Assembly (NCBI GenBank): GCA_010093485.1
Contig: MU001507.1
Span: 1,190,844-1,254,843, forward strand
Direction: 5' to 3'
DNA from: Karstenula rhodostoma CBS 690.94
Lineage: Eukaryota; Ascomycota; Dothideomycetes; Pleosporales; Didymosphaeriaceae
DNA: 64,000 nt
A model generated the notes under the pieces. That model was not told the DNA's origin and did not search any database. It was given only the letters and a program-made list of their open reading frames with translations. Position 1 is the first letter of the stretch. Every line of letters begins with the position of its first letter. Of this stretch, positions 1 through 13,400 are shown piece by piece. A program made the translations under genes and the position numbers.

Positions 1-886
1 CCTAGTCCCCTCGTATTCCCAACGAACCCTGTTTGTGGGGTTCTCCAGTCGATTGCGGCACAGGCACCGACGGCAGCCCGCGCAAGGCGCGCTTAGCGGG
101 GAGGATGCATTCATCTCACTTGAAATGCCGGTCGTTCCCTGGCAATGTCGATCAGACCGCGGGCGTCGGATCGACGTGCTCACGCGCAGGCAGAGACGAT
201 GATGCAACAGTGCGCCAGAGCCGTTCCAATTGACTCCATCGATCTGGCATTGGACGACTTTGCCGGACGTGCCTGAGTCTGTGTAGCTGACAAGGATCCA
301 ACTCCTCGAAAGCGGCCGCTTGTCCACCCAGCGTGGGCTCGGAATAGAAATTCTCCGGCTTCTTTTGTCGTGTAAGCTCACTGCGTACATTGCGGAGAGT
401 CATGTCGGTCAGCGCCAGGCGCGATGCGCTATCTCTTCGTGGGATGTACCCATCGTGGCAATTTCATGTCATCGGTGTCAGTCTTAGGGCCCTACCGACA
501 GGATCGAAAACGGGCTGTCAGCGGTTTCACCGATCAGAGGTCCTTATCGAGTCAGGACGCCACGCCTCCGGGTGATAGGAACGTCTCGACCGTCTATCTG
601 CGTTGCTCGTACGAATGAGAGACACAGCGAATGTTGCCATCAACCGTACTTATTGCAAACAACAGTTCGGCATCATTGACCAAGTTACCAGTGGGGAGTA
701 TCAATGGGGGCAATGCCGCTTTACGCTCGAGAGCATCATGAGGCCCACGGGTCTTTCGCCATGTATTGCTATACGGAGGCTTATCACATCCATTAGCAAG
801 ACCAGCATCGTGGCCTTCAAAACACACTGTCTCTCTCAAAGTCAAAACGTTCGATGTATTACATGCTACGCCCTCCTTTCCTCTCA
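1..886. other. No gene recognised at left edge
   Basis: Only short overlapping open frames without family resemblance occur here. The right part is the 3' flank of the minus-strand dehydrogenase that stops at 887. No repeat or RNA gene was recognised. Confidence 0.5.
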
Positions 887-2252
887 TTACACGCTGTACA
901 ACTTCAACAAAGAACCCAGGCTCTGCTCCTTGCCAGCCTGTTCTAGCAAACTCAAAGCCCCATTCCCTAGATGCAACGGAATCTTCTTATCCCGCGCTTC
1001 TGTTACAGCCGCCTTCAATCCATCGCGATAGCTACTAAGACTGGCTCCTTGCTGTTCCTGTTTTCCCTCCAGGATGTCAATCATCTTTGTACCTTGCTCT
1101 TTGTATTGGGTGCTACCTCCGGCGGCCTCGACACAAAGCTCATAATACTGTGCTAGGGGAACATCGAGATGTTTTGCAAACGATATCCCCTCTGCGGCGG
1201 CACACAGATGAATGCCATTGAGGAGATTGCTGACAAGTTCCAGCTTTGCATTCTTGTCTTCGTCTGAGAGCGGGGCTAAGCTCGCAACGGGCTCAGACGT
1301 CCACAGGCGCACAAGACCGGCATCATCCTGTGCACCGAAGTCCTTGTTTAGGCCGGTGATGTAAAGTTGCTCTGCAATGGAGCACAGTGGCACTGGGAAG
1401 TCGACGAGATTCGCCATCGAGGTGATGATGCCCTGCCTTCCGTCAGTATACCACGCGTTATCCACACCACTTTCGACGTCAGGCACATGGTATACATACT
1501 GTGTCCTTCAGGATAATCGTCACGGCGCTCGCACCCGGGAAGTAATCCTCCTTGAGCGTCCTCACACTGCGGTTCTCGAACATCCAGCTCCACGCCTTCC
1601 CGCCGATGACATGTTCCCTCACATCGTTGCCATTGAGTCCAAGCCGAGCTGCAAACCCAAACGCCTCGCTCACAGATATGATATGAATGGCCGCCAGCAC
1701 CTGATGCACCATCTTCATGTTGGAGCCCGCGCCCACGCCGCCCGCTACAATGAACAGCTTCGACGGCGCAGTCAGCTCATCCAGGAGGAACTTGCCCTTC
1801 TCGAACGCGGCCTCGGACGCGCCCGCCATGATGCTCAGCGTGCCGTCGGCCGCACGGATCGCGCCCCCAGACACGGGCGCATCGATGAAGTAGATGTCGC
1901 CTCTGCCGACGTCCCCCAGCTTCTTCTCCACGCTCTGCGCGTACGAGCTCGGCACCGTGCTCGTGAGGTACAGCACCGAGCCCTTCGGCAGGCTCTTCAC
2001 GATGCCGTCGGAGCCGAAGAGCGCTTGCTCGGCCTGCTGCGCCGTCGCCACCATGCAGATGTAGTATTCCTTGTCCTTTGCCGACTCGGAGAGCGAGGTC
2101 GACGGCGTGCCGCCTGCTTTGGCGAAGCGCTCGAGCGTGGGCGCGTACACGTCAAAGCCGGTTACGGGGTAGCCTTGCTTGACGAGGTGCGTGGCCATGC
2201 CGAAGCCCATGGCTCCGAGGCCGCAGAAGCCGATGGCGGGTTTGGAGGACAT
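887..2252 (-). CDS. NAD-dependent beta-hydroxyacid dehydrogenase (3-hydroxyisobutyrate / L-threonate dehydrogenase type)
   Basis: Two exons, 2252..1500 and 1432..887, separated by a 67-nt intron (1433..1499, GTATGT...CAG); product 432 aa. The N-terminus has the Rossmann dinucleotide motif GFCGLGAMGFGM. It is followed by the family signature DAPVSGG near residue 125 and by the lysine-bearing helix GAGSNMKMVHQVL, where the Lys would be the catalytic base. The usual Asn three residues after this Lys is His here. These motifs define the 6-phosphogluconate / 3-hydroxyisobutyrate dehydrogenase superfamily, which oxidises beta-hydroxyacids with NAD(P)+. The exact substrate cannot be read from the sequence. 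The protein is longer than the roughly 300-aa bacterial enzymes because the all-alpha second domain is extended. I chose the ATG at 2252, directly before the nucleotide-binding strand; an in-frame ATG at 2321 would add 23 residues of low complexity. Confidence 0.85.
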
Positions 2253-3008
2253 AGTGGGTGGTGTTACGCTCCGAAGTCTCTCTGTGTCTGTGTCTGTGTT
2301 TGTTACGGTTGCGGATCGCATCTAACAAGGGTAGATGTGTCGTCTGATATACAGCGGTGTGCTGTTCGTCTTCGCAAGTCGTTACTGCAGCGGTGATATG
2401 CACGAAACCGTTCGATGCTCCTAGTAATGAGGATAACTGAGCATGAGTGAAGACGAGAACAAAACAGAGCTCGTGGCGACAACAGAATCTCAGACAATTC
2501 GGCCAAGTCTCCGAGCAGTCCGAGCAGCTTCTGAACAATACCCGTCTATGTATAGCATCTCTGCCCTGCTTGGGGTTAGGAGCCTCAAACCCCCACCCGC
2601 AACGAGCGCCTCCGACGCCGTCTCGACCCGTTCAACCGCTCAAACGAAGAAATGCCTCTTAGTTCATGCTCTCGCACCGGCAAAAGTGCTGGCAAAACAT
2701 GGCAGCAGGATGCAGATGCCCCGCACTATGACAAAGTGGGATGGAGGGGTAGCTGGACCGGCAAATGTACCAGGTCGGCCGGCTTTTGGCCCAGCTGTTC
2801 CGTTGCCGAGACTAGTCCTGAAAGACACGGGTGATCGCACATGGACGGTGGAGTCAGATTGCTGCAAGAAGATGCTGCATGTATTGCATATTTACATTTA
2901 TCAAACACGAAAAGACCTCCCAGATGCTGATCCAATGCATATCCCAAAAACAGGTCCGAAGACGGCAAAAACCAAACACCATCGCTTTGCTGTGCCATCC
3001 CTACCACC
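2253..3008. other. Intergenic region between dehydrogenase and FAB1
   Basis: This is the promoter side of the dehydrogenase and the 3' flank of FAB1. A TGTGTC-type short repeat lies at about 2279-2300. A plus-strand frame (2443-3156) runs through it but overlaps the FAB1 3' exon and resembles nothing known, so I do not call it. Confidence 0.5.
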
Positions 3009-6000
3009 TCAAATACGCGTTGCAACCTCCGCTTCCTCCATCTCGCCGCCCTCTACCTCCATCATCTGTGCAGAAGCACTGGCCGGGCCTGGCTCCAACA
3101 TAATCGTCTTACGAGTACCTAGGAGGGCCCCTCCTACCACTCTCCCTGAGAATTGATGCCAGCAATTTGGCGCTTGCAAAATGTACTTGTCCATGGCGCT
3201 ACGGAAGCGATTGCGATAGTCCCTAGGCGAAGTAATTGTAGGCTTGTTCTTGCCACGGTCTTTGATCCACGATTCGAGCTTCTTGTCCCATGTGTAGGTG
3301 CGAATGCAGTCTATATCTGTTAGTGTCAAGTTGTTACAGCAGGTGCAAAGTGGGAAGGCGAACCAATGATACCGACGATGATCTCATGGTTTGCATCGTC
3401 GAAGCCGGCCATGAGACTATAGTCCATGACGTTGTTCTGGGACAGGAAGAGCGTATCGTTCCAAACGCTTGCCTTGAGCAACTTCTTCGTATGTTCACGC
3501 ACAAAGATCGGCGTTTCGCTGTAAATGATGTCGACGAGGTTTTCATCGAGCAGGACTTCGTCTCGTTCACCGGTCGATTCGATCTTGCGATTCCGCATAC
3601 TACCTTTAAGATCATATCGCCGATTCGGCTCCCGATCATAGAATAAGTTCTCCATGACGAGCATGTACCAATCGAAATCGCGACCAGTAGGCGTCTTGAT
3701 CTGAACCTGGAACAGACCAAACATCTTTGCGATCACTGATGGCAGACCTTTGAAGAGGTTCTGGTGCGTGAACGCGAAATAGTTTGGTGCAAAGCGGAAG
3801 AAGGCCTGGACCTCGATAGGCGACAGACTCTTGAGCACGAATCGATCATCGAGCGTCTTGAGGAAGATTGACTTCGACTTTCCACCTTTCGAATCCCATT
3901 TGGAGCATCGAGAAAGCGATTCTACGAAGCGATCCGCGACACCGCATTTGCGGCGGAGAGCGTCGAAAGATTGCGCATAGAAAATCTTACACTGCGCTTT
4001 GACCCCGCGATTATTGAAGCCATATCTAATGTTGCTATTCGCCTCGTGGAGCAAGTTGCGTTCGATCGAGGCCTCTAAATTTTCGAGACCGTTACTCCCT
4101 TTCTCAGACGTAACATGGTCACCGCGGAAAGATTGAAGCTGAGTAAGGTAGTGAGGTGCGGAGAGCGCGAGCGCGATGATCGAACTTGGCTCATCCTCTC
4201 GAACAATGATATCAGAGTCTTCCCAAACGTGCTCTATCTGCGCGAATGGATAGTCCAGAGGTGTCCAACCACTTGCCGACCGCTCGGACCAAAAGCTGGT
4301 CAGCATCCTCATCAGGGTGGTCTTTTCGTGCTTCGGTAGCTCTAGAGAGTTTTCCAACTGCGATTCCGTCATAGAAAGAAGATCCGAGTCCGGTAAAGGT
4401 ATATCCTCGGGCGCTATTTCGACGTCACTCAGTTCGTTTTCGAAGTCCGAAGGAGGATGGCTGGGTGTCACAGGTTGGCTTTCAGTACTGGGATGCGCAT
4501 GGGACTCTTTAGGGTACCGTTCTTCCATTGGGGACCCAGAAGCAGGTGTCGCGCCAGTTGCCTCCGTCAAGGTACTGTCTTCGAGTGTACTACTGTCGAT
4601 GCTGATGCGTGCTGGCGAGGGAGGCTCTTCGTCTGATGGGTTGTGTTCTTGCACAGCCTCGTGGACATCCTTGTATACCTCCACAATCGGCTTCGAAGAT
4701 GCTAGTGGGTAAGCACGCGCTTGTCGACTGCGTTCATTACGCCGCTCCCGCATTCGCTCCCTCTGAAATTCTCGTGAGAGCTGTTCAAAATGCTCCGCAA
4801 GCTTGGACACCTTAGATGCTTCCCTCTGGCTTCTGAAGATGGGTATGGAGCGAGGTATCTTCGAAGAGGATTTGGACTGCTTGAATGTGCTAAGAGACAG
4901 TCTATCAGTTATTCGGTCCATCGCTCTTGAAGCATCACCGCCAATCCTTTTGGTGGACTCCAGAGGTTTGCTAGCTGCTGCAATGTGCGGTGGGCTAGGG
5001 TTTTTCGGAATGCCGCCTGGTTGCGATTGGGTTCGAACTAAAGTAGCGGGTCTCGTGTGAGAGCTCGTCTCACGACGAATAGTGTCTACCAGACGGGGTA
5101 TCTTGCTTTCCAGCGGACCACCCGCAGGATAGGAAGGTGTGGGAGATGTGGGCATATTATCGATAGCATCAGCCACCATCTTGTCGATTGGATCCATGCG
5201 CAGCGCGGTAGGTGTGGGCGAACCAGGCCCGTTGGGATCCTGCTCGGGCGATAGCGTCGGAGTTTTGAGGAGCTCCTCATCCGTGGGTACAGGCTGCTCC
5301 GAAAATCTTGAAGACACGGCCAGATCAAGATGTCGCACGTCGTCTCGCTCTAGTGCGTCATACGGTGTTTGAACTGGTAGAAGCTGAACTGGTTTCGATT
5401 CTTCCGGTGCGGATGTGGATTCCAATATCTTTCTTGATTCTCCATCAGTTGGCGCAGTGCTCTGCGAATGATCTTCCTCCACTACCGAATTGAGCATATC
5501 TCGCGCACGCTCAGGTGACATGCTCGAAGGCATGGGTGGTAGTGCGAGGGACTCTCCCTTCTCGTTGATTGCAGGCTCCTCTGCGGTTTCTGACCCCTCC
5601 TCTACAGAAGTTAGCGAGCTTGTAGACTCGTCGCGCTCCAGGAAAAGCTTCTTCAGCTGAAGTGTGGCCAGTCGCCTGATATCTTTTTCTGACGGGAAAT
5701 ACTGTTGCTCGAACTCAGTAAACGTTTCGTCCCATGCAATCGCTTTCTCTTGGATTGCACGTATGGCTCGATTCATAGGAATGATCTCGTAGTATTTCGA
5801 GTTCAGGTACTTGTCTTGGAGCTTTGCTTTCAGCCACTCGTGCTCGTCGCTGGCACGCTTCATCAGTCTGTCAACCTCTGTTCTACAAAGCTCAACTTTC
5901 TCGGGCATGACACTTTCGACGTGAATTCCCTTGATGCGGGCGCGCACAGACACCATAAATTTGTCGAGTCTATCCTCGATTTTTAAGAATTGATCATTCT

Positions 6001-9000
6001 TCAATCGGAGATCGCTGTCCACTGTCCAAGTGACGATAGGGCGGGGTACGGTGACTTCGTACAGGGAGACCGGGTCATACTGAACACGCAGCGCTGCGTT
6101 GTTAAATCCAAAGTACCGGACGTGATCTTTGTGGATATCATGAAGGCAAAAGCCAGCGCGCGGGTGCAACTGGCTGCTCCAGAACGTCAGTTCGAGATAC
6201 TTCGCGAACGAATACTTCCACGTGCTATCCGACATAGGGATCACTTGAGTCTCTTGACCACATATTCTGCAGCAGCTCCACATCAGGATTGTGTTTTGCA
6301 AACCCTTGATCTTGGAAGCATACTTCTGGACAATAACACTCATTTGCCCCTCTCCATGCACGTATTGTCGTGAATGATCCACCATTCTACGGTTACATCC
6401 GTCCACCTCGCAGAGGGAGTTCACTCCGTGACAAATGTCTTCGACATATTGACCTAACGTACAATCTGGAGTGAAACCATCGTCGAAGTCGTGCTCTTGA
6501 TAGAAGTTCAGGGCGATGATGTCTGGCCCAATGCATGGCGTCGAATAGGCAGTGTTGACAACACTGTAGAGTACCGCAATCTTCTGATGATTGAATGGGT
6601 CGAAAAGTTCGACGTTGGTAGCCAGATAAGCCTCCCACTGCCGTTTCTGGGTCTTGTAATTATGCAGGGCCTTTTCGTATTCAGATGCGTGTACGGCGTG
6701 CAAGAATTCACGCACTTGCTTCGACGCTTGATCAACTACTCCGTGCACCATTTCAGGCTGGACCAACTTGAACTTCTGGGGCGTGCCTTCAGTCTCCGTC
6801 TCGGTGTTGGCATACTGATCCCGCAACTGCTTCAAATAGTCGAGTTTCATCTCATACTCGCGAGCTTGGTTGAGCAGGTAAGGCTGCATGAACTTAACAA
6901 AGGGTGATGCAGATAACAGCTTGGTACGGTGATTCTCCACCATTTCGCTGTAAAACGATGGCGCTGGTGCATCTTGTGGGACCTGTAAGACCAATGTGGT
7001 CGTTTGAGTGTTATCGTCAGCGATGAGTGGGTTTTGGATGGAAGTGTGGGCGCTGTCGATGTGGTGTGAGGCTGACGAATCGTTGTTCGAAGCTATTGTT
7101 CCACTGTCCGAGGTGACAGGAATCAAAACGAATTCATCCCGCATCAGGCAGGTCTCAAGCTTGAGATTGTACACTACGTAGCACATGAATTCCGTGATGC
7201 GCTTCAGCTTCGCCAGACTTTTCGCTTCATCTCCTCGGAGGGCTATTGTGCATCCAAGATCCGGTTGGCAACCAGACAGAAAGATGTAGTTGCGTTTGGC
7301 ACCTTTGTGAACATAGGTCTTGACGTCAAAACTTCCGCAACGTCCGAGGCGTAATGGATCAGCCAGTTGATCGACAGAGGACACAGGCCTGGATTGAGTG
7401 CACCGGGCGACCGCGTTCAGGACCGTCTCTTTCACATTGTAGGCGACGGAAATGCCTGCTTTTTCCAGAAATTCTAAAGCGAGGCCAGAAACGTTGCGTT
7501 GAACAAGCAGTACATTGGGCCTGAGAGCCACGATCCGATCCACAAGGTTCTTGAGATACTCTCTTTCTTGGGCAATGACCGGATCCAGGCTCATGAAATG
7601 TGTCTGATGTCTCGCATATTCGACGGAAAATGTGATGATGAGAATCTTTGGGTGGGCGACATTGCGAGGCATGCTTTTGAGAGCAACGTTTTTCGAAAAA
7701 ATGACGCCAGAGACGTACGATGTGTCACGAGGTCTTCCGCCAGGAATCTTCTTAAGTTTGATATAGTGTCGAATGTCAATATCATCACCTCTATGAAGAT
7801 CTGGATTGACGTCATCGGTACACTGTAAGAGTATTGGAACGAGGGCCCTCTCCCAGCTCGAAGCATGCGATATGCCGGCGTCTTGCAACATTTGCTTCAA
7901 CAGTCTGCGGACATGTTCCAGGCTTACTTGATTGAGTTCGATCTGGGGAGCATTTCCCCCTTGCATAGAGGCGCTACGTGTGATTTTGGAGGCAGACGGT
8001 GGCGCAGGAGGAGGTTGTAGTATGGCCGGCTGCGGGCTGGGTGACGTTCCACCAAAGCCAGCACCGAAAGGTTTCAGCAGGCTGTTACTCTTCGACCGTC
8101 GAGGCGAAGGTCTATGTGTAATACTGCTGACGCTAAGATTCCTACGCTTGGAGTGCCGGTTCATTTGACGGCTTGTGATACTCGCAGTGTCTGGGTCTCG
8201 CGCGTGGGCACCACCGAAAGTGCTCCTGTCGGCCCTGCCTTTGTCTTTTCGCATAGCGGCCAGTAGTCCACCCAGCCCTCTTCTCTCGTTGTCCATAGTG
8301 GCATGTGATGATGCGTCGGCCCGCAGAGTCGCAAATATACCGGCCGGCTCATCATCACTGGAACCCTCGTCCGACATGAAAGGGGCGAGATCTGGATCGA
8401 TAATATTATCGCGGTGAAACGCGGGGAGTGTTGATCGATTTCGTGTAAGATCCGTATGATATTGGTGGAAGGGTGCCCTTTCATCATGTCTAACATTGCG
8501 CATGTGTTGATGGTGGTGGCGTTTGTGACTGGACGAACGTGGTCTTCCACTCAATGAACGCAAAGATCGGGAAGAGCTCGGTCTGGGGAGCTGTGGAGCG
8601 ACTTCGATTACGGCAGACCGACGTTTCTTCTCACTGCCCACTTTTCTTGACATGGGAATGCTGATTGTTGGAGTTCCAATTTTGGTGTGGTCGCTTTCTG
8701 ACGGATCAAACTGGTCTACGTCCATTCCATCATCGTCATGTTCATAGAGAGAAGCTTGGTCTCCGTCATCAGTGTACTCGGAAGAATCGTCACCATTCCC
8801 TTGGATTATATCCTCACAAGGTTTGCAAACTCTGACATTCATTGTTTGGCCGAACATCTTGCCAGATACGATGACGGTGCACTTGGAATCGAATATTTGT
8901 CCACAAGTGCGACAGTGGTGCTTACGTCTGAAGGTGGAGAACGCGTCGCCGCAGTTGAAGCAGTCTTTCGCATTTTCGTCTCTCATCCAGTATTCGCGAC

Positions 9001-10168
9001 TAAGCAGTTTTCGTGGTACCTGGGAAGGAGCAACATGCGACAAAGTACTAGACGGCCTGATAGTTGGGCGTTGGACCTCTTCAATATGCGGTACAGCAGG
9101 ACTGCGGACTGTTGTGCTTGTCATGACAGAGCTTAAGCCATCCGAAGAAGACATCCGCGATGGGTGGAAGCCGGGCAGATGAGACGGTCCTACTTGTACC
9201 AATGGTGGACGTTGAGGTGCTGGCGCGAGAACAGGCGTTTGAGCATTGGCAGTAACGTGCGGTACCTCTGTTGCTTGAGAGCCATTACTGGAGAGCTCTT
9301 TCACCGGTTTGTATTGCCTTTCTGATCGAGAAGTGACCCGAGCGAGATCATCACCAACTACGTCGAGCGGGAACGCAGGCCCAGCTTTGTCTCTCACATT
9401 ACTGTCCCCTTCCACAAGCACTATATCATCTTCAGTAGTATCGCTCCCATGCTCCACGAGGTCCACATCATGTTTATGTCGGTAGCTGGCTCGCTCCGAG
9501 CGATAACGCGATGCATCCCTGCTTTTGGGCCCGGAGGCTAGACCGCTCGAAGAACTGTTCTTGGACGCCGCTTCAAGAGGGAAAGTACCGTGCGCTTTGC
9601 TCACAGTGCTGAGAGGGCTATGGGTAAAGGTTTCGTCTTCGCGGGCCGTCTTGCCGGAGTCTATAGTGGAGGTTATTGACGGTCTCGAACGCGTGGTTCC
9701 GAGCGAGGACCTAGATCCATTCAATGAAGGCTTGGCCGATACTGCGGAGATAGAGATATTCGAGTCGCGAGAAGGTGGAAGGGGGTGATCTGGGAACGTC
9801 GGTGCAAGTGGTGACTGTAATCTCGAGGAAGGTACTGAGACCACCACCGGCGAGGAAACAGCAGTCCCGGCGGGGCTCTTTGGGAGAGCTGGCATTTTGC
9901 CTGCCTTGTTCTTCCCACTGATGCCCACGACGGCGCCCTCGTCCAGATGCTCGTGGCCCTGTTCTTTGCCGCCACCCACCGAAGCCTTCAAGCGGCTATA
10001 CAGGCCACTCAGACCGCTCTGAACCATATCGAAGCTTTTGGCATCGTTCGTTACGGACGCGGGTGGGGGGGACGTGAGGTCGTCAAAGATGGTCAGACGC
10101 TCGGAGCGCGACGCCGTGGCATGCAGCTGGTGGAGCGCCCCGGACAGGCGCCGTGGATCATGCGCCAT
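3009..10168 (-). CDS. FAB1: 1-phosphatidylinositol-3-phosphate 5-kinase (Fab1/PIKfyve)
   Basis: Exons 10168..3364 and 3310..3009 with a 53-nt intron; product 2368 aa, close to yeast Fab1. It phosphorylates PI3P to PI(3,5)P2 on endosome and vacuole membranes and so controls vacuole size and membrane recycling. Domains in order: a Ser-rich disordered N-terminus; a FYVE zinc finger at about 391-455 with the ligand motif RKHHCRTCG, which binds PI3P; a chaperonin-like (TCP-1) region at about 740-1100; a Cys/His-rich CHK region at about 1245-1325 (CEVDGC ... CCRICG); a long disordered linker; and the PIP-kinase domain at about 1960-2320. The kinase domain shows RYDLKGS, DYSLMAG and the [13 protein letters not shown] metal-binding segment, plus an activation loop with [16 protein letters not shown]. 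The intron falls inside the codon for the IID aspartate. The 3' splice site has two in-frame options six bases apart; the downstream one restores the family consensus. FAB1 is divergent from the next gene. Confidence 0.95.
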
Positions 10169-10449
10169 GGTGGTTCGTGGCGAGCAGGTCCGCCTGTGAA
10201 TCGCCTAGGATCGCGAGGGGTTGGAGGTGGTGGCAGCAGCAAGTGGATGGCATCGAGTCGCGGCGAGGAGCGTAAGGTTGCATGGCAAAGGTCGTCGATA
10301 GCGTGGGGAGGATGAGGTACGCAGCGTGGCGGCACAGAAAGCTTTCAGCAGTAAGGCACGAAGGCACGAAGGCACATGACGCAAAGCGCGCACCTCCGAA
10401 CGAACTCCGCACCTGATACGCACATCTGGAGGGGTGATGACAAGTTTGC
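10169..10449. promoter_or_regulatory. Divergent promoter region FAB1 / TPP1-like gene
   Basis: About 280 bp separates the FAB1 start (10168, minus) from the proposed start of the TPP1-like gene (10450, plus), so both promoters must lie here or overlap the 5' leaders. No TATA box is evident. A short direct repeat (aaggcacg, three times) lies at 10353-10377. Confidence 0.4.
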
Positions 10450-13400
10450 ATGTTCTTTCTGAGCAAAGCGCTCCCGAGCGACTTGCACCTCAAAACTCGG
10501 CACGCCCGCGTCGCGTCTCGGCAATCGCGACTCATCTATGAGGATTCTGGCAGCTCCTTACGCATTGTCGTGCGAGTCTCCGAGGAGCATGGTGATAATT
10601 GTTTGCGCATAGTGAAGGCACGTATTGCAACTCCGCCTGCTGCATCCTTTACTGACCAGGCAGGTGTCCCACAGCTCGACCCGCTTACTCTTACTGACGG
10701 CGCCGCGTCAATTGAGGCGTCTCTCTCACCCGAGTGTCATAGATCCCTCCGCGATACATTAGTCGCCGTGCGTGTGCGCGAATACGCTCTACGTTACACT
10801 ACACCTGTGTGAAGACATTATTGAATCTGCGCACAAGCTACGACAGATTCGATGCTTTGGAACTGTGGAGTGCAAAGGGGAAGAACAGGACAGAATGTCA
10901 CCGACGGGATCGCCAGGCGAGGAGGCGCGCAATGAGGAGCGTCACCCAGACACGCAAATGGCGTACGGCACCCAGGTGGTGCACCAGTCACAAACACCAA
11001 GCAAAACCACAAGGCACGGGACCGAGCCGACCCACGGGGTTACGGGCGACAATACCGAAATGGCCGACCGTTTACTGGGTCTTCTCAAGCAAAGCGCGGC
11101 CCCTTCGAAAAGTGTCCTCACAAATGAACAGCCCGGAATTGATGTGGGAGGCGTCCCGAGCGGCCCGCGAGCGATGCGTGAAAATCTGCCGAGTTCTGGG
11201 CATTCCAGTGTATCTAACATATTCCCCAGTCCTGCTGCCCATACTGATGCACTAAAGGCACCCTCTACGGGTGGCTTCGCGCGGACCTCGACCAGTCGTA
11301 CATCGAATGCAGGCCTAGCACCACCCGCGGATCGAATGCAATCAACGCGTCTGCCACCTTCTTACCCGCGGGATAATGCATCGGACAAGCCTACAGTATC
11401 CGTGACAACGAACAGTGCTCTGGAAGATCTGGAACCCGACTGGGTGAAAGATACATGTCGGGCCGATGGCTGTGGCAGAGTGCCTGGGCCGCAACAGAAG
11501 TTGTTGTCGAGTTGGCAAAAGCAAAGGGCCGGTACCAATAATCGCTTTCCTCACGCGAATGTACCCATCCACTTGTTCAACGCATTCAAACAATTCAAAC
11601 TGAATGCTGCATCATCTGACTCTGAATCCTCCGACGAAGAGGGCAACCCAGCTTCCACAAACCATTCTTCTGCAGAAGAGAATGTCGCGGACGGCGGTAC
11701 AGAGGACCGTACAGATTCTATAACCCATCTGCTGGCTAAAGAGACTGATGATCTTGCTGATGAAGAGGACGACCTGACATCTTGGTCAAACTCACCTGCC
11801 GCGGAATCCCCAAAAGCACCGTTCAGACCTGGCCCCACCCTGCCTCCTGATTCCAGTCTCCCAGACCAGAGTACAGCAAGTCAAGGGGAGCCTCAAGAGA
11901 CAAGTCCTGTCCAAGAGGCTCAGCGCGTTGCAGTCTTCCAGTCATCCGGCGAAGAAACCACATCTGGGCCTCGCTCTTCGCTGCCCCTAGTCCCTGATGG
12001 GGATGATTCTGATGGGGACATGGAGATGTACCTACCACGCGGATTAGAGGATGGTAATCTGGGCCGCATCATCCTTCCTGCCGCCACAGCAACCGACAGA
12101 GCAGCGATTGTTCTGGTGAAGGAGACACCGTACCCCAAAGAAAAGAATCCAGCTTCCCCCCCCAATGTCATTTTCGCAGCTCAAGCGCAACAGCAAAGCT
12201 CGAGCGGGACTTCTAAAGACACTTCTTCTACATCCATCGTATTCGGCACCTATCACGAACCAAGCTCGTCGACAAAGAGCGTTTCTGGTGATACAGACGC
12301 GGTGCCACTTCAATCAATTGCGCTTGTATCATCTTACAACGGCCACGAGGAAAACGTTGAGCCTGTCGATGCCCGTATGGAAGATGCCAACGATGCGCCA
12401 CCGCAGCCAAGCCCAGGTTTCGAAGGCGAGCGACAGCATGCCAATCCTGCAGTATCGCCATCAAATCCTCTTGGCGACTTGGTTTCAAGTCTTGAACCCG
12501 AGCAACCACGTGTGGAAGATGGAATACCACCGCTCGTGTCACCCGGTTCGAGTCCTATGTCTGGCCAGAGGTCGCATTCAGAACCTGAGTCGAATGGCAT
12601 AGCTCATGCTAAACGAAAGTTTGAGCACTCCCCCTCGAAACCGACTCGTGGTCCATCTAAACGAGGCAAATTTATCAGATACTCCGGTTTTCCTGACAAG
12701 GAACGTGGGGTTTTAGCGGAGTTGGAGGAAACAAGAAAAGCGGACTTTGAGGAGTTCGCACAGAGAGAAAGGACTGCTTCTTTAGCTAGTAACATTCCTG
12801 ACAACAGTGCAGAACCGGGCGCTCAGCCTGCTTCGTCTCAAAGTCCCCAGGAAACCAACCGTGGAAGTAAAAACGGGTTCGAAGACTTGCGAACACGTTC
12901 AATTATCGATATAGACGCTGTGGAGCGCGATGGGCTTGCTGCAACTGGCCACCAGGACGTTGGTATAGACCAAACACACCAACAGTCTCATGGAAGTTCA
13001 CCACGCTCTACTGCTGGTGAGGCGGAGCCCATGGTACCCGTCAGTGGTACAGTAAATATCAACCAGAGTCGAATGCCGAGCCCCACGCCAGCAACAGAAC
13101 TGCCCGAAGACGTTGATATGGACATTGACGACGCCGAGGCTGATGACAGCGATATCGAGACCACTCGAATTGAAAGCGCGGATGCTGACGAAATCATCAG
13201 CGGCCATGCTATGCGCGGCCACGATGGCTCTCACCACGTACAAGGTCGATCACGTACATCCGATACACCTTCAAAGCCAGCACCTCGTGCGGCAACGCCG
13301 AAGGATGTCAGACCGGACATGCCGTCCAGCAAGTCGGAACCAATATTCGAGATGTTCAAGGCCACGTATCCCGCTTACACAGGAGACGTCCGGCATTTTT

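Noticed and set aside
1377..2396. 339-residue plus-strand open frame
   Set aside because: It is antisense to the dehydrogenase exons and its Arg/His-rich composition is that of a shadow frame.
2443..3156. 237-residue plus-strand open frame between the dehydrogenase and FAB1
   Set aside because: No family resemblance, low-complexity composition, and it overlaps the FAB1 3' exon on the other strand.
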